From positions 98,741,698 through 98,805,697 of the forward strand of contig CM024758.1 in the NCBI GenBank assembly GCA_014218235.1: a DNA stretch of 64,000 nucleotides, in the 5' to 3' direction. The notes under the pieces were generated by a model, which saw only the letters and a program-made list of their open reading frames with translations, did not search any database and was not told the origin of the DNA. Of the stretch, positions 43,396-54,633 are shown piece after piece. Within the stretch, counting starts at the first letter, position 1, and the number at the start of each line of letters is the position of its first letter. The position numbers and the translations under genes were made by a program. Source of the stretch: Colocasia esculenta (Eukaryota; Streptophyta; Magnoliopsida; Alismatales; Araceae).

Positions 43396-46381
43396 CTACT
43401 CGATGATCTCGAGTGGCAACTCCTGGAATTCCGCCATATAAGGATCGGCATGCTGAAGGCTTGACTCGACTGTGGGCTCCTTGCCTTTCTGACTTTCAGC
43501 CCGCGATGCCCGGTCCTCAACTTTCCTTGCTGGAGCTTCGGAAGGCTCATAACGGGTTTCGACCCGACCATCTTTCTTGATGCTGGGTCGCATAGGTTGG
43601 CATTGGACCCGACTCCTCTGGCTTGGGACGGAGATCGGCCTTCCTTTGTCCGCTGTAGGCAAATCTTCCGGGCACTATTTTTGTACTTGATCACTTGAGC
43701 TCTGTCCAGAGAAAGATACATTTTGATGTCGCCTGGACCCCTTCTTTGGTTTGGGTGACTGCCCCACAGCCTGCCCAACTCGGTCTTTGGTATTAGCTGA
43801 AGCCTGATGCGACGACAAGATCCACCCTTGCTCGTCGAGCTCGGGTGCCTTGACCTTCATGAGCTGCATATAGTCGGACTGTTCCAATTCCCTTTGAGCT
43901 GCTTCTCTAGCCCTCTTGAGGACCATGGAATTGCCTTCAGAATTGATCACCCCCTTTTGAATGAGGATCTCGATGTAGTCTTGCACGCTTGGACACTCCT
44001 CCGTAGGATGTGAGAGCCTTGCGTAGTATTGACAATATAGGGGGTGGGATATCTCCGCCTCCATGTACGTCGGTGGCGGATCATACACCATTATCCGACC
44101 CTTCCTCAGAAGGATATCAAATATTTTCTTAGTGTCCTTTTTCAGAAAAGAGCAAGCATGCGAGGGTCGCCATCCTGGTACCACAAGGTGGAGTTGGTGG
44201 TGGAGGAACCAGCTTCCGCCGATTCTGGCTCCGGGAATGTGAACGCCACCGCTGTATAGATTTCTGGCGGATGAATGACGTTAACCGAATGGGTGGTAAC
44301 GCCGGTCTGTTGATTTGTTTGCCCTTGAATGTGAGGTTGTGGTGGGTTGACCAGGGAGCCGCCCATGTCAATCACTCCCTGGTTGATCTAGGCTTCAGCT
44401 TTGCCCTTAAAAGTGTAACAATCTTCAAGTTCATGCCCCATGACCTAGTGATATGAGCAGTAATCCGGGGGGATGTTTATTGGCACCGGGCAATCCAGGA
44501 GTCCTCCTTGGACACAGGCGCAGAAGATCGCCAATGTTTCATGGCGCGGGAAAGAATATAATCTATCTGCCGCCTGCCCCCAGTTGAGGTCGAAGCCCCT
44601 CTCGAGTGCCATCCCCCGCTTAGGGGATTTGTTGGTAGCGTGGATGTGGATGCTTGAGCTTGGGGCGCATATTGGAGGGCCGCCAAGCGCTAATCCATAC
44701 TTCTTAGGTACCTCATCATTTCATCTTGACCTTGCTGGAGTGCTCGGAGCTGCTTCTTGAGCCCTTGTACAGCCTTGGGCAGGGACCCGTATTCAGAGTA
44801 AGGGGCCCCATAGGTATAGGGGGGTCGCGGATCAGAGGGCCCAACCTCAGATCTGCTTGACCCGGCAACATGAGCGACAACGTGAATCACATTAGCCGAT
44901 TGTTTCTACTGCTCCCAGGCGTGAGGTTGTGGAGGATTGACCCTGCTGTCCTGCATATCAATGAGACCTTTCTGGATCATTTTCTCCACCTCATTTTTGA
45001 AGACATAAAAGTCCTCAATAGCGTGCCCAAGCATGCGATGATATCCGCAATAGTTGGGTTCGCTATCTTTGTCAACCTCGGCCAACCTTCTCGGTTCTGG
45101 GATAGTTATCAGCTTGTTCTTTACACAGAAGTTGAAGAGCTTCTTAGTGTGCTCCTTCTTGAAGGAGTACGGGGTCTTCATACGCTCAGACAGTGGGGTA
45201 ATGGGTGCTTTCCCTTCGGCCCTTTTGTTTGGCTTGCTAGGAGCTGCTTCACCGCTGTCCCCATCCACCGGCGAGAAGTTCACTGCGTTTACTTCTTTTA
45301 CGGTGACCCGTTCCTTGCCAGTTTTGCTTCTAGAAGACACATATGTTGGGTTATCGATGAAGAACATTTCAATCTCGGCGACGACCATGTTAAGTTGGTC
45401 GAAGCCCCGAATGTTGGTACCCGACAACTTTTCCCTGACCTCGGCCGCAAGACCTCGACGACATATTGTAATGGCGTCCTCCTTGGAGGGAGGGTTGATG
45501 CATCTCATGATGAAATCCCTCCTCTTGATGAAGTCCAGTCCCGTCTCTCCTTTCTTCTGTTTGAGAGAGCGTAACTCGGCCAGGGTAACTCTTTTCTCCA
45601 CTGTTTGGAAGCGGTCGAGGAATTGCTTTTGTAGGTCCGACCAGTCAACGACCGAGTTGGGGCGCAGCCTCGAGTACCATTGGAAGGCGGTACCCGTGAG
45701 CGATGTTGCAAAGTAGCGGAGGAGGTAGGACTCCTCAAGCGCCAGCTCACCCATGGCCGTTATATAATACGCCAAGTGCTCTTGAGGAGAGCCCTGCCCA
45801 TCAAACTTCTGGAGCTTCGGTGCTTTCGGACAATCTGGTGGCAGCTTTTTGAATTGGTGGTGGATTGGGAACGGCGCACTGTACAAATCGACAGTCGCGA
45901 CTCCCTCACCACGTTGGGCAAACTTGTCCTCGACGATCCTCTCTATCAGACGTCGTTGGGCAAGGACGTCTTCAGCAGCGGATGTGTGAGGAGATTGCTG
46001 GTTTGGGCCACGAGTAGAATGCAACTCGGCCTCGAGAGGTGACCCGGTAAAATGGGCCGTCACCCGGTTGGTTGCTGGAGGGTTGGTTGGCTGCTGCTCC
46101 CTCCATGCACTTTGCTCTTGCGCCGGCCTGGGGGGCTGCGGCACATTTGTGGCCATCTGTCGCTTCATCTCGAGCATGAAGTTTGTCATCTTGAGGTGCC
46201 AGTGTTGCATCATTTCATACTTGGCATCATCAGTCATTACTTGGAATGCAGCTCGGGAAGGTGGCAGTGCTGCCTGGTTGACGGGCAATCCATCATCAGG
46301 GAGGTTCCTTTCTTCCCCACGGACGCTTATGACTTCGTCCGCATCCAGATCCGCCGGAACGTTCTGGGCTTGCTCCAGCAA
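43396..46381 (-). pseudogene. Outer Tat gag
   Basis: The open frame 46381-44906 contains the retrotransposon gag core (LQKFDGQGSPQEHLAYYI, RYFATSLTGTAFQWYSRL, FLDRFQTVEKRVT, SLKQKKGETGLDFIKRR). It also carries a zinc-knuckle-like CGYHRMLGHAIEDF in which the last Cys is Phe. Downstream pieces in shifting frames (44890-44690, 44375-44142, 44184-43675, 43662-43396) carry further copies, for example CQYYARLSHPTEEC at about 44040, and proline/serine-rich linkers. Stops and frameshifts make it non-functional. Confidence 0.85.
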
Positions 46382-46441
46382 TTGCTCCTGGCCGGGTCCT
46401 GGGATTTGCAGATGAGCTTGAGTTTGCCGAGTATGGCCCGG

Positions 46442-47697
46442 CTAGACCGTTTCTTGCGAAGAAGTCCTCCTCCTCCCGGCGGTCCTGGTGTTGCGGTAAA
46501 CCGCATCAAATTGTTGGTCAAAGGCGCCAGACCCTGGCGGGTCTTCGGGATTTTCCGACATTCCCGCCACCTCCTTGCCGGAAGTGTAGCAAGTGTACAC
46601 CTTCATCTTGCTACCATCCTGCGATGCCTTCACCGTCCTTCGCCTCTTGGGAGGTTGAACGGTGGATTGAGGCATTGCCCCCAGCCTGTCGAAGATAGAA
46701 ACTCGGGATGTTCGCTCCTCATGGTGAGCGCCTCCTCTTTGCCGGATTGGTTCCGTACTCTGGGAGACAAAATTTGGTTTTATGTAGGCTCCCTTTCTCT
46801 TTTGCATGCGAGGGCGTTGAGATTTCAGGCTCCTAGGAGGATCTTCATGTCGCGTGTCTTCCCTTCGCCGGATTGATTCCGCAGTCCGGGAGACAGGATC
46901 GGACTTTCCCTGGGCCTCTTTTCCCTTTTGCCCGCGAGGGCGTTGAGATTTCGAGACTCTAGGAGGATCCTCCCGTCGAGTGTCTTCCCTTTGCTAGATT
47001 GGTTCTATGCTCTGGGAGACAGAATTTGATTTCCCTTGCGTCCCTTTTCTCTTTTGCCCACGAGGGCATTGAGATTTTGAGCTCAGGAAGGCTGAGGTGG
47101 CAGGGATTCTCCATGGACCGGGCCAGATTTGCCTGCCCTAGCCAGCCTTATATCTCGGGCCTCCTGCTTGGTGACCCACATTTGCTTCATCTTCCGAGTT
47201 GGTGCCCGGTTGATGCTGCTCCCAGCTCCACCATCCGACCTCTTGGAAGAGGCCGGCTCTTCTTTCTGCTTCTGGCGAAGAGGGGCGAAACAATTTGAAG
47301 TTGGAATTGTCAGGATAATTTTATCCTTGGGCATGATCAGCTCGTCTTCATCGAGCTTGATGCGCAAGTTCCCAACGATGACGGTCCGACTGGACCTAGA
47401 GGTAGCGGTCGCCGGCTTCTTGCCCTTATGGGCGTGACTACTCCCCTCCTTGGCTGCAGTGGTTGTGTGGGACACAACATGAGCCGAGAAAACCCGGCCT
47501 CGAAATAGGCGGGGCTTAATGCCCCCAGTAGCAGACGTTGCCGGTGTCTCTGGCACCTCCTTGACAGCAGGCACCACTCCCAGAAAGTAGGGAGACCCGA
47601 CGACTGCGGGGAAGTCCCCGAACACTATAGGCGTCGCCAGATAGCCATTCCTGGCATGATTGACGACGACAAGGGGGCCGTAAGTGACTGCGGCCAT
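46442..47697 (-). pseudogene. Outer Tat ORF1
   Basis: Starts MAAVTYGPLVVVNHARNGYL at 47697 and shares FGDFPAVVGSPYFLGVVP with the nested ORF1. The frame breaks at 47083 and resumes at 46807-46442 (SRVSIFDRL, PPKRRRTVKASQDG) in the same frame as gag, separated by one stop. Between them lie three tandem copies of a roughly 125-bp coding repeat. Function unknown. Confidence 0.72.
46738..47112 (-). repeat. Three tandem ~125-bp repeats in ORF1
   Basis: Repeat starts near 46738, 46862 and 46988 (TTTGCCGGATTGGTTC and variants), spacing 124 and 126 bp. Each encodes a 42-residue basic unit of the type KSQRPRGQKRKG...VSQS.EPIRQRED. Only a single such unit is obvious in the nested element's ORF1. Confidence 0.75.
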
Positions 47698-47851
47698 TTC
47701 AGTACTTTTGAAGTTGGCGTCGGAGAAGCTTGGAAGAAAGGTTGAAGCCCGCTTCAGATCCCGCCTCAGTTTCACCCTGGAGTAGTGACTCACTGTCAGA
47801 TAACTTGTGACGATGCGAGGCTTCTCTGCATAAGTATGAAAGGTAGGAACA

Positions 47852-47869
47852 GTCCCACCGGGCGTGCCA
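47852..47869 (-). promoter_or_regulatory. Primer binding site of the outer Tat element
   Basis: Minus-strand TGGCACGCCCGGTGGGAC, three bases from the LTR end; identical to the nested element's site. Confidence 0.75.
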
Positions 47870-48110
47870 GATTGTTGACAACGCGGAATAAAGAAGATTT
47901 TTAAACTTCGGTTCTTATGGCACAGTGACGAAATACGTCATGGCCAGTACCTTCCCTCGCGGGACAGATACGCGACATGCTGTCGCTACGTGTATACACA
48001 CGTACATATATATTGCGGGCGTGCCAGTCTATAAAAATAGACAATTTAAAATTCGCTTAATGCGGATATTTACTCGTCCTTTTATTGGACAGTATTCATT
48101 CTGCGTGATT

Positions 48111-49522
48111 CATGGAAGGCAAAATCGCCAGGATCGACCCAGAATCGGTCGATCCTGGATCAGATCGAGGGCTATGGATCCGATTATGGGGGGGAAGTCC
48201 CTGAATCGGCAAACTTCCAGCTGGATCGGCTAGAATCGAGTTGGATCGACTGGATCAAGCAAGGATCGACCGATTCCAGACTGATCCAGGCCGATCCAGA
48301 CTGATCCAGGTCGATTCCCTCAGGCTACCTTCAGGATCCTCTTCAGGCAGGGTTGTCAGGATCCCCTTATTTACTATAGTTTCATTTACTTAAGATATTA
48401 CATGTAAATAAGGAAGTACCCCCCATTTGAATCTAATAAAAATATCAAAAAAATCATATCTCTTACCAATAAAAGTCAACTCTCCCATCGAAGAAGAAAA
48501 TCGTGATTTTGGTGATTTTAGCGAAATGCTAACTTTCTAATCTCTCGTAATTTAGTTTATCTAAAAATTTGATATTTCAAATAAACCACATGGAATACTA
48601 AAAATTCAAAGTCCGGTAAAAAAGTCAAACGTGCATGTGACTTCTCCAATGGAGCCACTCTCCTACTGACAGCACTTAGTCTGCTTGAGACCTCTCAGGA
48701 TTTGGTCAAACTTAAGTTATCATCATCCAAACCTCTCAGAATTTGGTCAAATTGAGCTACCATCACCCAACTCATGACACTCATGAGTTTGGGTGATGAT
48801 AGCTTAGTTTGACCAAATCCTAAGAGGTCTCAAGTAGACTTAGTGCTGTCAGTAGGAGAGCGGCTTCTTGGAGAAGTCATATGCACGTTTGATTTTTTTT
48901 TTTTGTTGGACTTTAGATTTTTAGTATTTTATTAGACTTATTTGAATTATAAAATTTTAAATATGTCAAATTATGAGAGATTAGAAAGTTGCTACTTTGA
49001 TAAAATCACAAAAAATGTGATTTTCTTCTTGGATGGGAGAGTTGACTTTTTATTAGTAAGAGATGTGATTTTTTTTATATTTTTATTGGATTCAAATGGG
49101 GGGTATTTCCTTATTTACATGTAATATCTTAAATAAATGAAACTACAAATTTTAACATTTACTTAAATGGTATTCAGGTCAATAATACACAGTCTTTAAT
49201 ATTTTATACTTTTCTTGTATTATTATAGTAGTAATAATACACAAAATCTTATGTTTCATATATTATGAATGCATGTATGATTGGTTTTTTATGCAAATAT
49301 TAGTTCTTTCAATTTATCAGATTTTCCCTCATTTTTGCTGTTTTTGTTTTCTGTTTTTTCCTGAATTTTCCAGATTTTTTCCCAAAAAAACCATTTTATA
49401 AACTGGCCGATCCAGGATTGGCCAGACTTCTCTTGGATCCATGGGATCTTGTGATCCGATCCGATCCAGGATCGGATCGAGCCTGGTCGATCCCGATCCC
49501 GATTCCGATCCTGCCTTCCATG
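48111..49522. mobile_element. 1,412-bp foldback TIR element inside the LTR
   Basis: Ends CATGGAAGGCA and TGCCTTCCATG, perfect 8-bp duplications GCGTGATT (48103-48110 and 49523-49530); the other LTR has the empty site. GC-rich ends made of GATCC/GGATC words surround AT-rich arms (about 48355-48770 and 48775-49180) that are inverted copies of each other and close relatives of the arms in 38681-39835. Confidence 0.88.
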
Positions 49523-50554
49523 GCGTGATTTCATCAGACGATTGGGGTATCGTGTGCTGGACCGTTCCTTGTTGATCGTAATCAACGTTTATTTACATCG
49601 AGCATAACTCAAATACCTTTGATACCGTACAGTTGCAGCCTCGCTTTCTTCACGCATAACATAACAATACATTGATTGCTCCAGGAATATGATATACTTC
49701 ATTTTTCTCCACAATTCACACCCCATATGGGGATTTGTTTTTAATATTCCCCTTTAATCCAAATTTGGTTTGGAAAAGGGGAAGACAAACTTGACATTTA
49801 CACCTTGGACCCTTTTTCTAGACATAAAGGCAATTTCCCAACATTTCTGGGTATAATTGCAATTTAAAGAAATACATGACAGAAATATTTCATGAGTATT
49901 TTTTTTTTCTTTCGCATGATACATGATATTTCTGAAACATGAGACCCATGACATTTACACCTTGGACCCTTTTTCTAGACATAAAGGCAATTTCCCAACA
50001 TTTCTGGGTATAATTGCAATTTAGAAAAAAAGGGTACATGGCAGAAATATCCCATGAGACTATTTTTCTTTCTCATGGTACATGGTTTTTTCTAAAACAT
50101 AGAGGACATGACATCTTGGGGTATTTATAACATTTTTTCTACCCCAAGTTTACAATTTATAATTAAAAAAAAGGATGAAGGACTTTCTTAAAAATGGGCC
50201 AAGGGTTGAGGCCCTTTCATGACACAGTCTTCTTCACCTGGAGCAGTGTTGGAGCAGCAGGCCTTCACACCTTGGGTGGCTTGGAGAGGCCTTCTTTGAG
50301 TTGGATGGGCCCACTATTTGTAATTTCTGCAAATGGGCCAAAGAAGTGGCCCAACTCCACTCCTTCCACGTTTTGTAAAGAACCTTGGAGAAGTCTTCTT
50401 CTCCACCCAGCACCACCCGAGTCCCTCAAGAGGAGAAGGCAAGGACCAGCAGGAGCATGAGCAGGTGCAGCAAACAGGGGATGAGAACAAGGGTTTCAAG
50501 ATCCCTTCCCCTTGGCCTCCCCCTCCCCTTTCATAGAAACTGGGTAGGGGTAGG

Positions 50555-50985
50555 AAGGGGACCGGAGGTGGGGGTACCTCCGGTTGGGGGGGCCAACCGG
50601 AGGTACCCCCCCCCTCCGGTTGGACAGGGGGGAGGGGAACCGGAGCACCCCCCCATCCGGTTGGGGGGGGTGGGGGGCTACCGGAGCACACCCCCCTCCG
50701 GTCTGTGCAGGGGGGGGGGGAGAACCGGAGCACCCCCCCTCTGGTTGGAGGGGTGGGGGGCTACCGGAGGTACCCCCCCTCCGGTTGACAGGAGAGGGGG
50801 GGACCGGAGCCAGTCCCCCCCTCCGGTTGGGCCAGACCGGAGGGGGGGGGGTGCCTCTGGTTGGTCTGAACCGGAGGCACCCCACCTCTGGTTGCACAGA
50901 GCAACCGGAGGTACCCCCACCTCCGGTTGGGGTACCCCGGAGGTGGGGGGGGGGCATGGGCCCCTTCCTCCTCTATAAAGAGAGG
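50555..50985. promoter_or_regulatory. GC-rich palindromic array with TATA box
   Basis: About ten inverted repeats of CCAACCGGAGG/CCTCCGGTTGG separated by G- or C-runs, followed by a plus-strand CTCTATAAAGAG at 50972-50983. On the other side, a weak minus-strand CTATGAAAG lies near 50529-50537. The organisation parallels the nested LTR's palindrome-plus-divergent-TATA region although the sequence differs. Promoter function is inferred. Confidence 0.5.
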
Positions 50986-51638
50986 GGGGGGGGGTCCCCC
51001 ATGTCGCACCTCCAACATACGCACAAGGGGGGGAGGTTTGCCATTTTTCTGGATTTTCAGGGGTAATTTTGAGAAGAACTGTTTGAGGTATTTTTTGAAA
51101 AAGGTGGGTTTTCCTGGGGTTTTTGTGTAATTTGGTAGATTTGGGATTTTGGGAAATCTGTTTGGTTGGGACTTGGGGATTTGGTGGATTTTGGGAAATC
51201 TGTTTGGTTGGGATTTGGGGGACTTTGGGTGGATTTTGGGCTTTGGCCCTTGTGGAATTGGGGTTTAAAAAGGGGGGATTTTCTGGATTTATTCCAAGGG
51301 CATTTCTGGAATTTGGCCTTTGTGGAACTTGGGAATTTTGGGTATTTTTCTGGATTTGTTCCGGAAGCTTTTTGTGGGTATTTTGAGTTTTGAAGGGTTT
51401 GAGATTTCTGGAGTTTTTGGTCTAGTTTGGGCCATTTATGGGGTTTTGGGCCTTGGAGTTTTGGGCCATTTGTGGGGTTTGAGGTTTGGGGATTTTGGGC
51501 TACGTTTGGGCCGTTTCCCTTTACCTCCCATGGACATGGTTTAATACCTTTGATCCATGGAGAGTTGGCTTTCATGGTAAAAATAAATAAATGCCCGTTT
51601 TATATTTCTACGGACAAATAATTTTTTTACAGCCAACA

Positions 51639-52191
51639 ATTGTATAGAAGGGACCTACTTTATTAAATCAATTATTGTTTCAGATAGAGAAAGAATGTAG
51701 GATTATGATCTATATATTGTTGGATAGAATGGGTGAATTTTGAAGGGGAGAATGTTGAACATATTGTAACAAACAATACATCATATATTATTGCAGCTGG
51801 AAGATTGTTGACGGAGAACAAAGGATTGTATTGCACACCTTTTATGTTGTCCATTGTCTTGACATTGTATTAGAAGATTATTATAAGTTAAAAAGCTATA
51901 CATGTCACTACTATTTCAAAAATCAAGTTGACTTGTTAACCCAAATTCATTGGTTGACCACATTAAAAATGAGATGAATATGACTGGATTTCTAAGATCT
52001 AGAGTTCAAAGGTTTGGTACTACTCTTCCTCACACTGGAATGGTTGAGTGCTGATGCTGCGAAGGGACTTTTATGTAGGTTCATCTCTCTAAGTGCTTGG
52101 AGATTAGAAGCATACCATGGGGGATATATCTATGCTTCATTGAAATATATAAAGAAACAAATCATCGAGAATTTTAGTCCTAAGGAAGCTA
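51639..52191 (+). pseudogene. hAT transposase relic (DUF659 region), second part
   Basis: Direct continuation of 8178-8383 across the outer Tat insertion. The region 51712-51860 reads NFEGENVEHIVTNNTSYIIA and AGRLLTENKGLYCTPF, matching the hAT pattern 'GEENVVQVVTDNASNY.AAG.LL...YWTPCAAHC'. Later words (HWNG, LSADAAKGL) fit the following segment. Multiple stops and frameshifts. Possibly continues beyond 52624, but I cannot follow it. Confidence 0.68.
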
Positions 52192-52199
52192 ATACTAAC

Positions 52200-52615
52200 C
52201 GGGGTTTGCCGAATCGGGGCGAATCGGCCCGATTCCTCCGAATTGGTGCAAATCAGGGGAAACCCGATCCCTGATTCGCCTAATTCGCCCCAATTCCCTT
52301 TATATATATAATATATGTATATATATAATATTATATCATATTTGTAATATGATATATAATATATATTTATACATTATAAATATGATATATAATATATATT
52401 ACATATATGTATTTAATCAATATAAATGTGTCTGAAATATGATATATGTAATATATATATAATATCATATGATATATATATGCATATATATATATATCAT
52501 ATGATATATTATATATATAATATACCCATGCGAATCGGTCCGATTCGGACTGATTCTGGGGGAATCGGGGCGAACCAGGAGCAACCCGATTCGCCTTCCG
52601 ATTCGGCAAACCATG
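52200..52615. mobile_element. 416-bp TIR element with AT-rich core
   Basis: TIRs CGGGGTTTGCCGAATCGG and CCGATTCGGCAAACCATG, perfect 8-bp duplications ATACTAAC (52192-52199 and 52616-52623). GC-rich arms of GAATCGG/CCGATTC words surround an AT palindromic core (52300-52525). Related in style and end sequence to 6075-6291. Confidence 0.87.
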
Positions 52616-52623
52616 ATACTAAC

Positions 52624-53887
52624 CCATATTAGAATTTGTAGAATGACATTGGGAGGATCAAATTTATCGTCCTCTATATGAAGTTGGTTTTTTTTTTTTT
52701 GTACACTAAATTGTATTTGATGCTTGATTCAAGGATGTATCTTTGATTAGAAGTTTGCAACTCATTTTTTAGTATGTCTTTGAAAAAATATAGACAGATA
52801 TAGAAGTGCAAGACAAGATCAACGATCAATTTATAATATAGATGAATAAAAGAGGTTCATTTGGAAGCCAATAACAATCAGAGTTCGTAATAGCAGGTTG
52901 CAAAGTGGAGTGAATAATTTGACATATTTTTATATATTAATTTTATTATTTTAATTATGTTGAATAAACAGTGAGGTAACTATCTTTCTTTGTTAAACAT
53001 CATTAGTGTGATGAATAGACTGATAGAAAGAAATTGGAGGGTTTGTGCCACTCTGGTGTTCTACTCAATATATACAAGTACATAAGACCCAAAAGAGGGC
53101 AAGCCAGCAGCCAAAGATCTATTTCTGTTTCCTAGTTCTTGAAGTTGGACTTGCTCAAAGTACTTTCTAATAGATGATCATTGTACTGGAATGTTATTTT
53201 CTTGAAGGACATATTCTGCACATTAGACACAAATTCGTCATTCTTTGAACTAGTAGTGCTGGAGTAAGTGCTGAGATAGCTTGCGAGCCTTCCTGTTTGC
53301 CTCAAAATCTAAACAACATGAGCTTGATCCACTTGAGCTTTATTCGTTCCTATGATCAGGATCTAAGGGGACTCCAGCAATCTCTGTGTGTCTTCTCCTT
53401 CACCTCCTTAGCTATAATAGAAGGGAAGACATTGTGAAATGAATGCTCCATCATCTTCTATGCTACCCACCAACCAAATTGCCTATCCACTGATGTGACT
53501 GCATCATCATAGTGAGCAAACAAAAGAGATGGGGATATTCAATATTGACTCCAAAGGTCCTTCCAACTCCTTTTTCTCTCTCTCTCTCTATGTATATATA
53601 TGTATATATACACACACACACAAAAAAGTTACAGATTCGCTGCTCCATTTAAATGTGGACATATCATTAACACTGTCCATGATCTGTGTGTGGAGAGGCA
53701 TGTGCTGAAACCATTTTTCTTAGAGTTGTGCACTCTGTTGTCATTCATAATGGTGTACATACAAAATTCAAATGCGAGAACAGTAAATTTGATATGTAGA
53801 ATGGTCTACATGTAAAAACTCCTAATATAGACATATATACGTAAGTGTAGTGCAGGTAGTTTGAGTCATCTGCACGAGGTTGGAGCC
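52624..53887. other. AT-rich intronic sequence with a microsatellite
   Basis: No gene recognised. A CT/TA/CA compound microsatellite lies at about 53572-53623. Confidence 0.5.
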
Positions 53888-54080
53888 AACTCTTTCTACC
53901 CTCTTAATCTTCTGCCCTTGTGGTCCCAGCACACACAACCATGCTGATGTGGGAAGGATCAGAAGACGATGAATTCTGAGTGGAAACTCTTTCTACCCTC
54001 TTAATCTTCTGCCCTTGTGGTCCCAGCACACACAACCATGCTGATGTGGGAAGGATCAGAAGACGATGAATTCTGAGTGG
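53888..54080. repeat. Perfect 97-bp tandem duplication
   Basis: AACTCTTTCTACCCTC starts at 53888 and again at 53985; the two copies appear identical by eye up to GAATTCTGAGTGG. It lies about 160 bp upstream of the DnaJ exon acceptor. Confidence 0.85.
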
Positions 54081-54242
54081 ATGAGAGTGACCTCGTGACA
54101 TGGTGGGGGATGATGGGATCTTCTGCATAATTTATATAAGATTGTCATTTTGCATTTTCGAGTTCATTGGGTCCAATCATGGATTTTTATCTATAATTCT
54201 TCTTGTTTCCCATTTCTCTTCTGTACATGACCTTTGATATAG

Positions 54243-54319
54243 TGATGCTGAACGTGCACTAGTAGAGGAGTTGGCTTTGCTGGGAAGTTCTGTTAAGGAG
54301 CATCCGGCTCCAGAAAAAG
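54243..54319 (+). CDS. DnaJ C-terminal exon (SDAERALVEEL)
   Basis: Acceptor AG at 54241-54242. The first base T completes the split codon (AG/T, Ser) and the exon reads DAERALVEELALLGSSVKEH, a helix that follows the DnaJ C-terminal domain in plant organellar homologues. It ends with one base before the donor GTAGCT at 54320. The match to the exon 52.7 kb upstream is what identifies both as one gene. Confidence 0.87.
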
Positions 54320-54393
54320 GTAGCTTATGTGTTTATCTCGACGGAGGACACATTTCTCATGATCATTGACATTTCTTTAGTGCATCTCCTCAG

Positions 54394-54499
54394 GTGTTGA
54401 AGACAACTTTAATACTCATGAACACAAAATTAGCTGCCGCAAAAAACAGGGAACTGATGTTAAACCTTCCATCTGGAAATCACTCAGAAGATTATTTGG
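54394..54499 (+). CDS. DnaJ C-terminal linker exon
   Basis: After a 74-bp intron (54320-54393, acceptor CTCCTCAG) the carried-over G gives GVEDNFNTHEHKISC and VKPSIWKSLRRLFG. This polar linker carries an SIW(K/N)S(I/L)R motif that I associate with the C-terminal extension of these plant DnaJ proteins. It ends with two bases (GG) before the donor GTAATC at 54500. Confidence 0.82.
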
Positions 54500-54633
54500 G
54501 TAATCTCACATTTCTTTTTGTTTTTGTTAAAACTTCCATTTCTTGCCAATTTCCTCATGTGTTGAATATTTTTATTGGTAAAATGGTCAAATATCCCATT
54601 ATTCTACAAATTAAAACAACTGCAAATTGTCGT

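Larger units (their letters stand above)
8384..51638 (-). mobile_element. Outer Tat/Ogre-type Ty3/gypsy retrotransposon
   Basis: The element is bounded by the 5-bp duplication ATTGT (8379-8383 and 51639-51643). The sense strand is minus: 5' LTR 47873-51638, PBS 47852-47869, ORF1, gag, protease, reverse transcriptase, two RNase H domains and integrase down to about 35866, then hairpin repeats and an antisense gene remnant (9449-11249) before the truncated 3' LTR (8384-9448). After subtracting the nested 22.5-kb element and four DNA transposons, about 17 kb remains, normal for Tat/Ogre elements. Every coding region is broken. The second (archaeal-type) RNase H and the extra ORF before gag are the published hallmarks of the Tat lineage. 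Confidence 0.9.
47873..51638 (-). repeat. 5' LTR of the outer Tat element
   Basis: Runs from TGTTGACAACGCGG to AGCCAACA on the plus strand, followed by the duplication ATTGT. The foldback element at 48111-49522 is inserted in it. About 2.36 kb without the insert. The outer third holds GC-rich palindromes (50555-50950) and a G/T-rich degenerate repeat (51100-51510). Confidence 0.85.
1514..54242 (+). other. 52.7-kb intron of the DnaJ gene
   Basis: A GT donor (GTTAGA) at 1514 and an AG acceptor (TTTGATATAG) at 54241-54242 bracket 52,729 bp. The split codon AG/T and the family continuation NI-S-DAERALVEELALL match across it exactly. Nearly all of it is transposon: a small LTR element, a hAT relic, two nested Tat/Ogre elements and several TIR elements. 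The non-transposon flanks are ordinary AT-rich plant intron sequence. Confidence 0.85.

Noticed and set aside
50314..51066. Several long overlapping ORFs on both strands
   Set aside because: They come from GC-rich palindromic repeats in the outer LTR and have repetitive Pro/Gly products in every frame.
51057..51575. 172-codon minus-strand Ser/Pro/Lys-rich ORF
   Set aside because: Follows from the G/T-rich degenerate repeat in the LTR; no domain and no start context.
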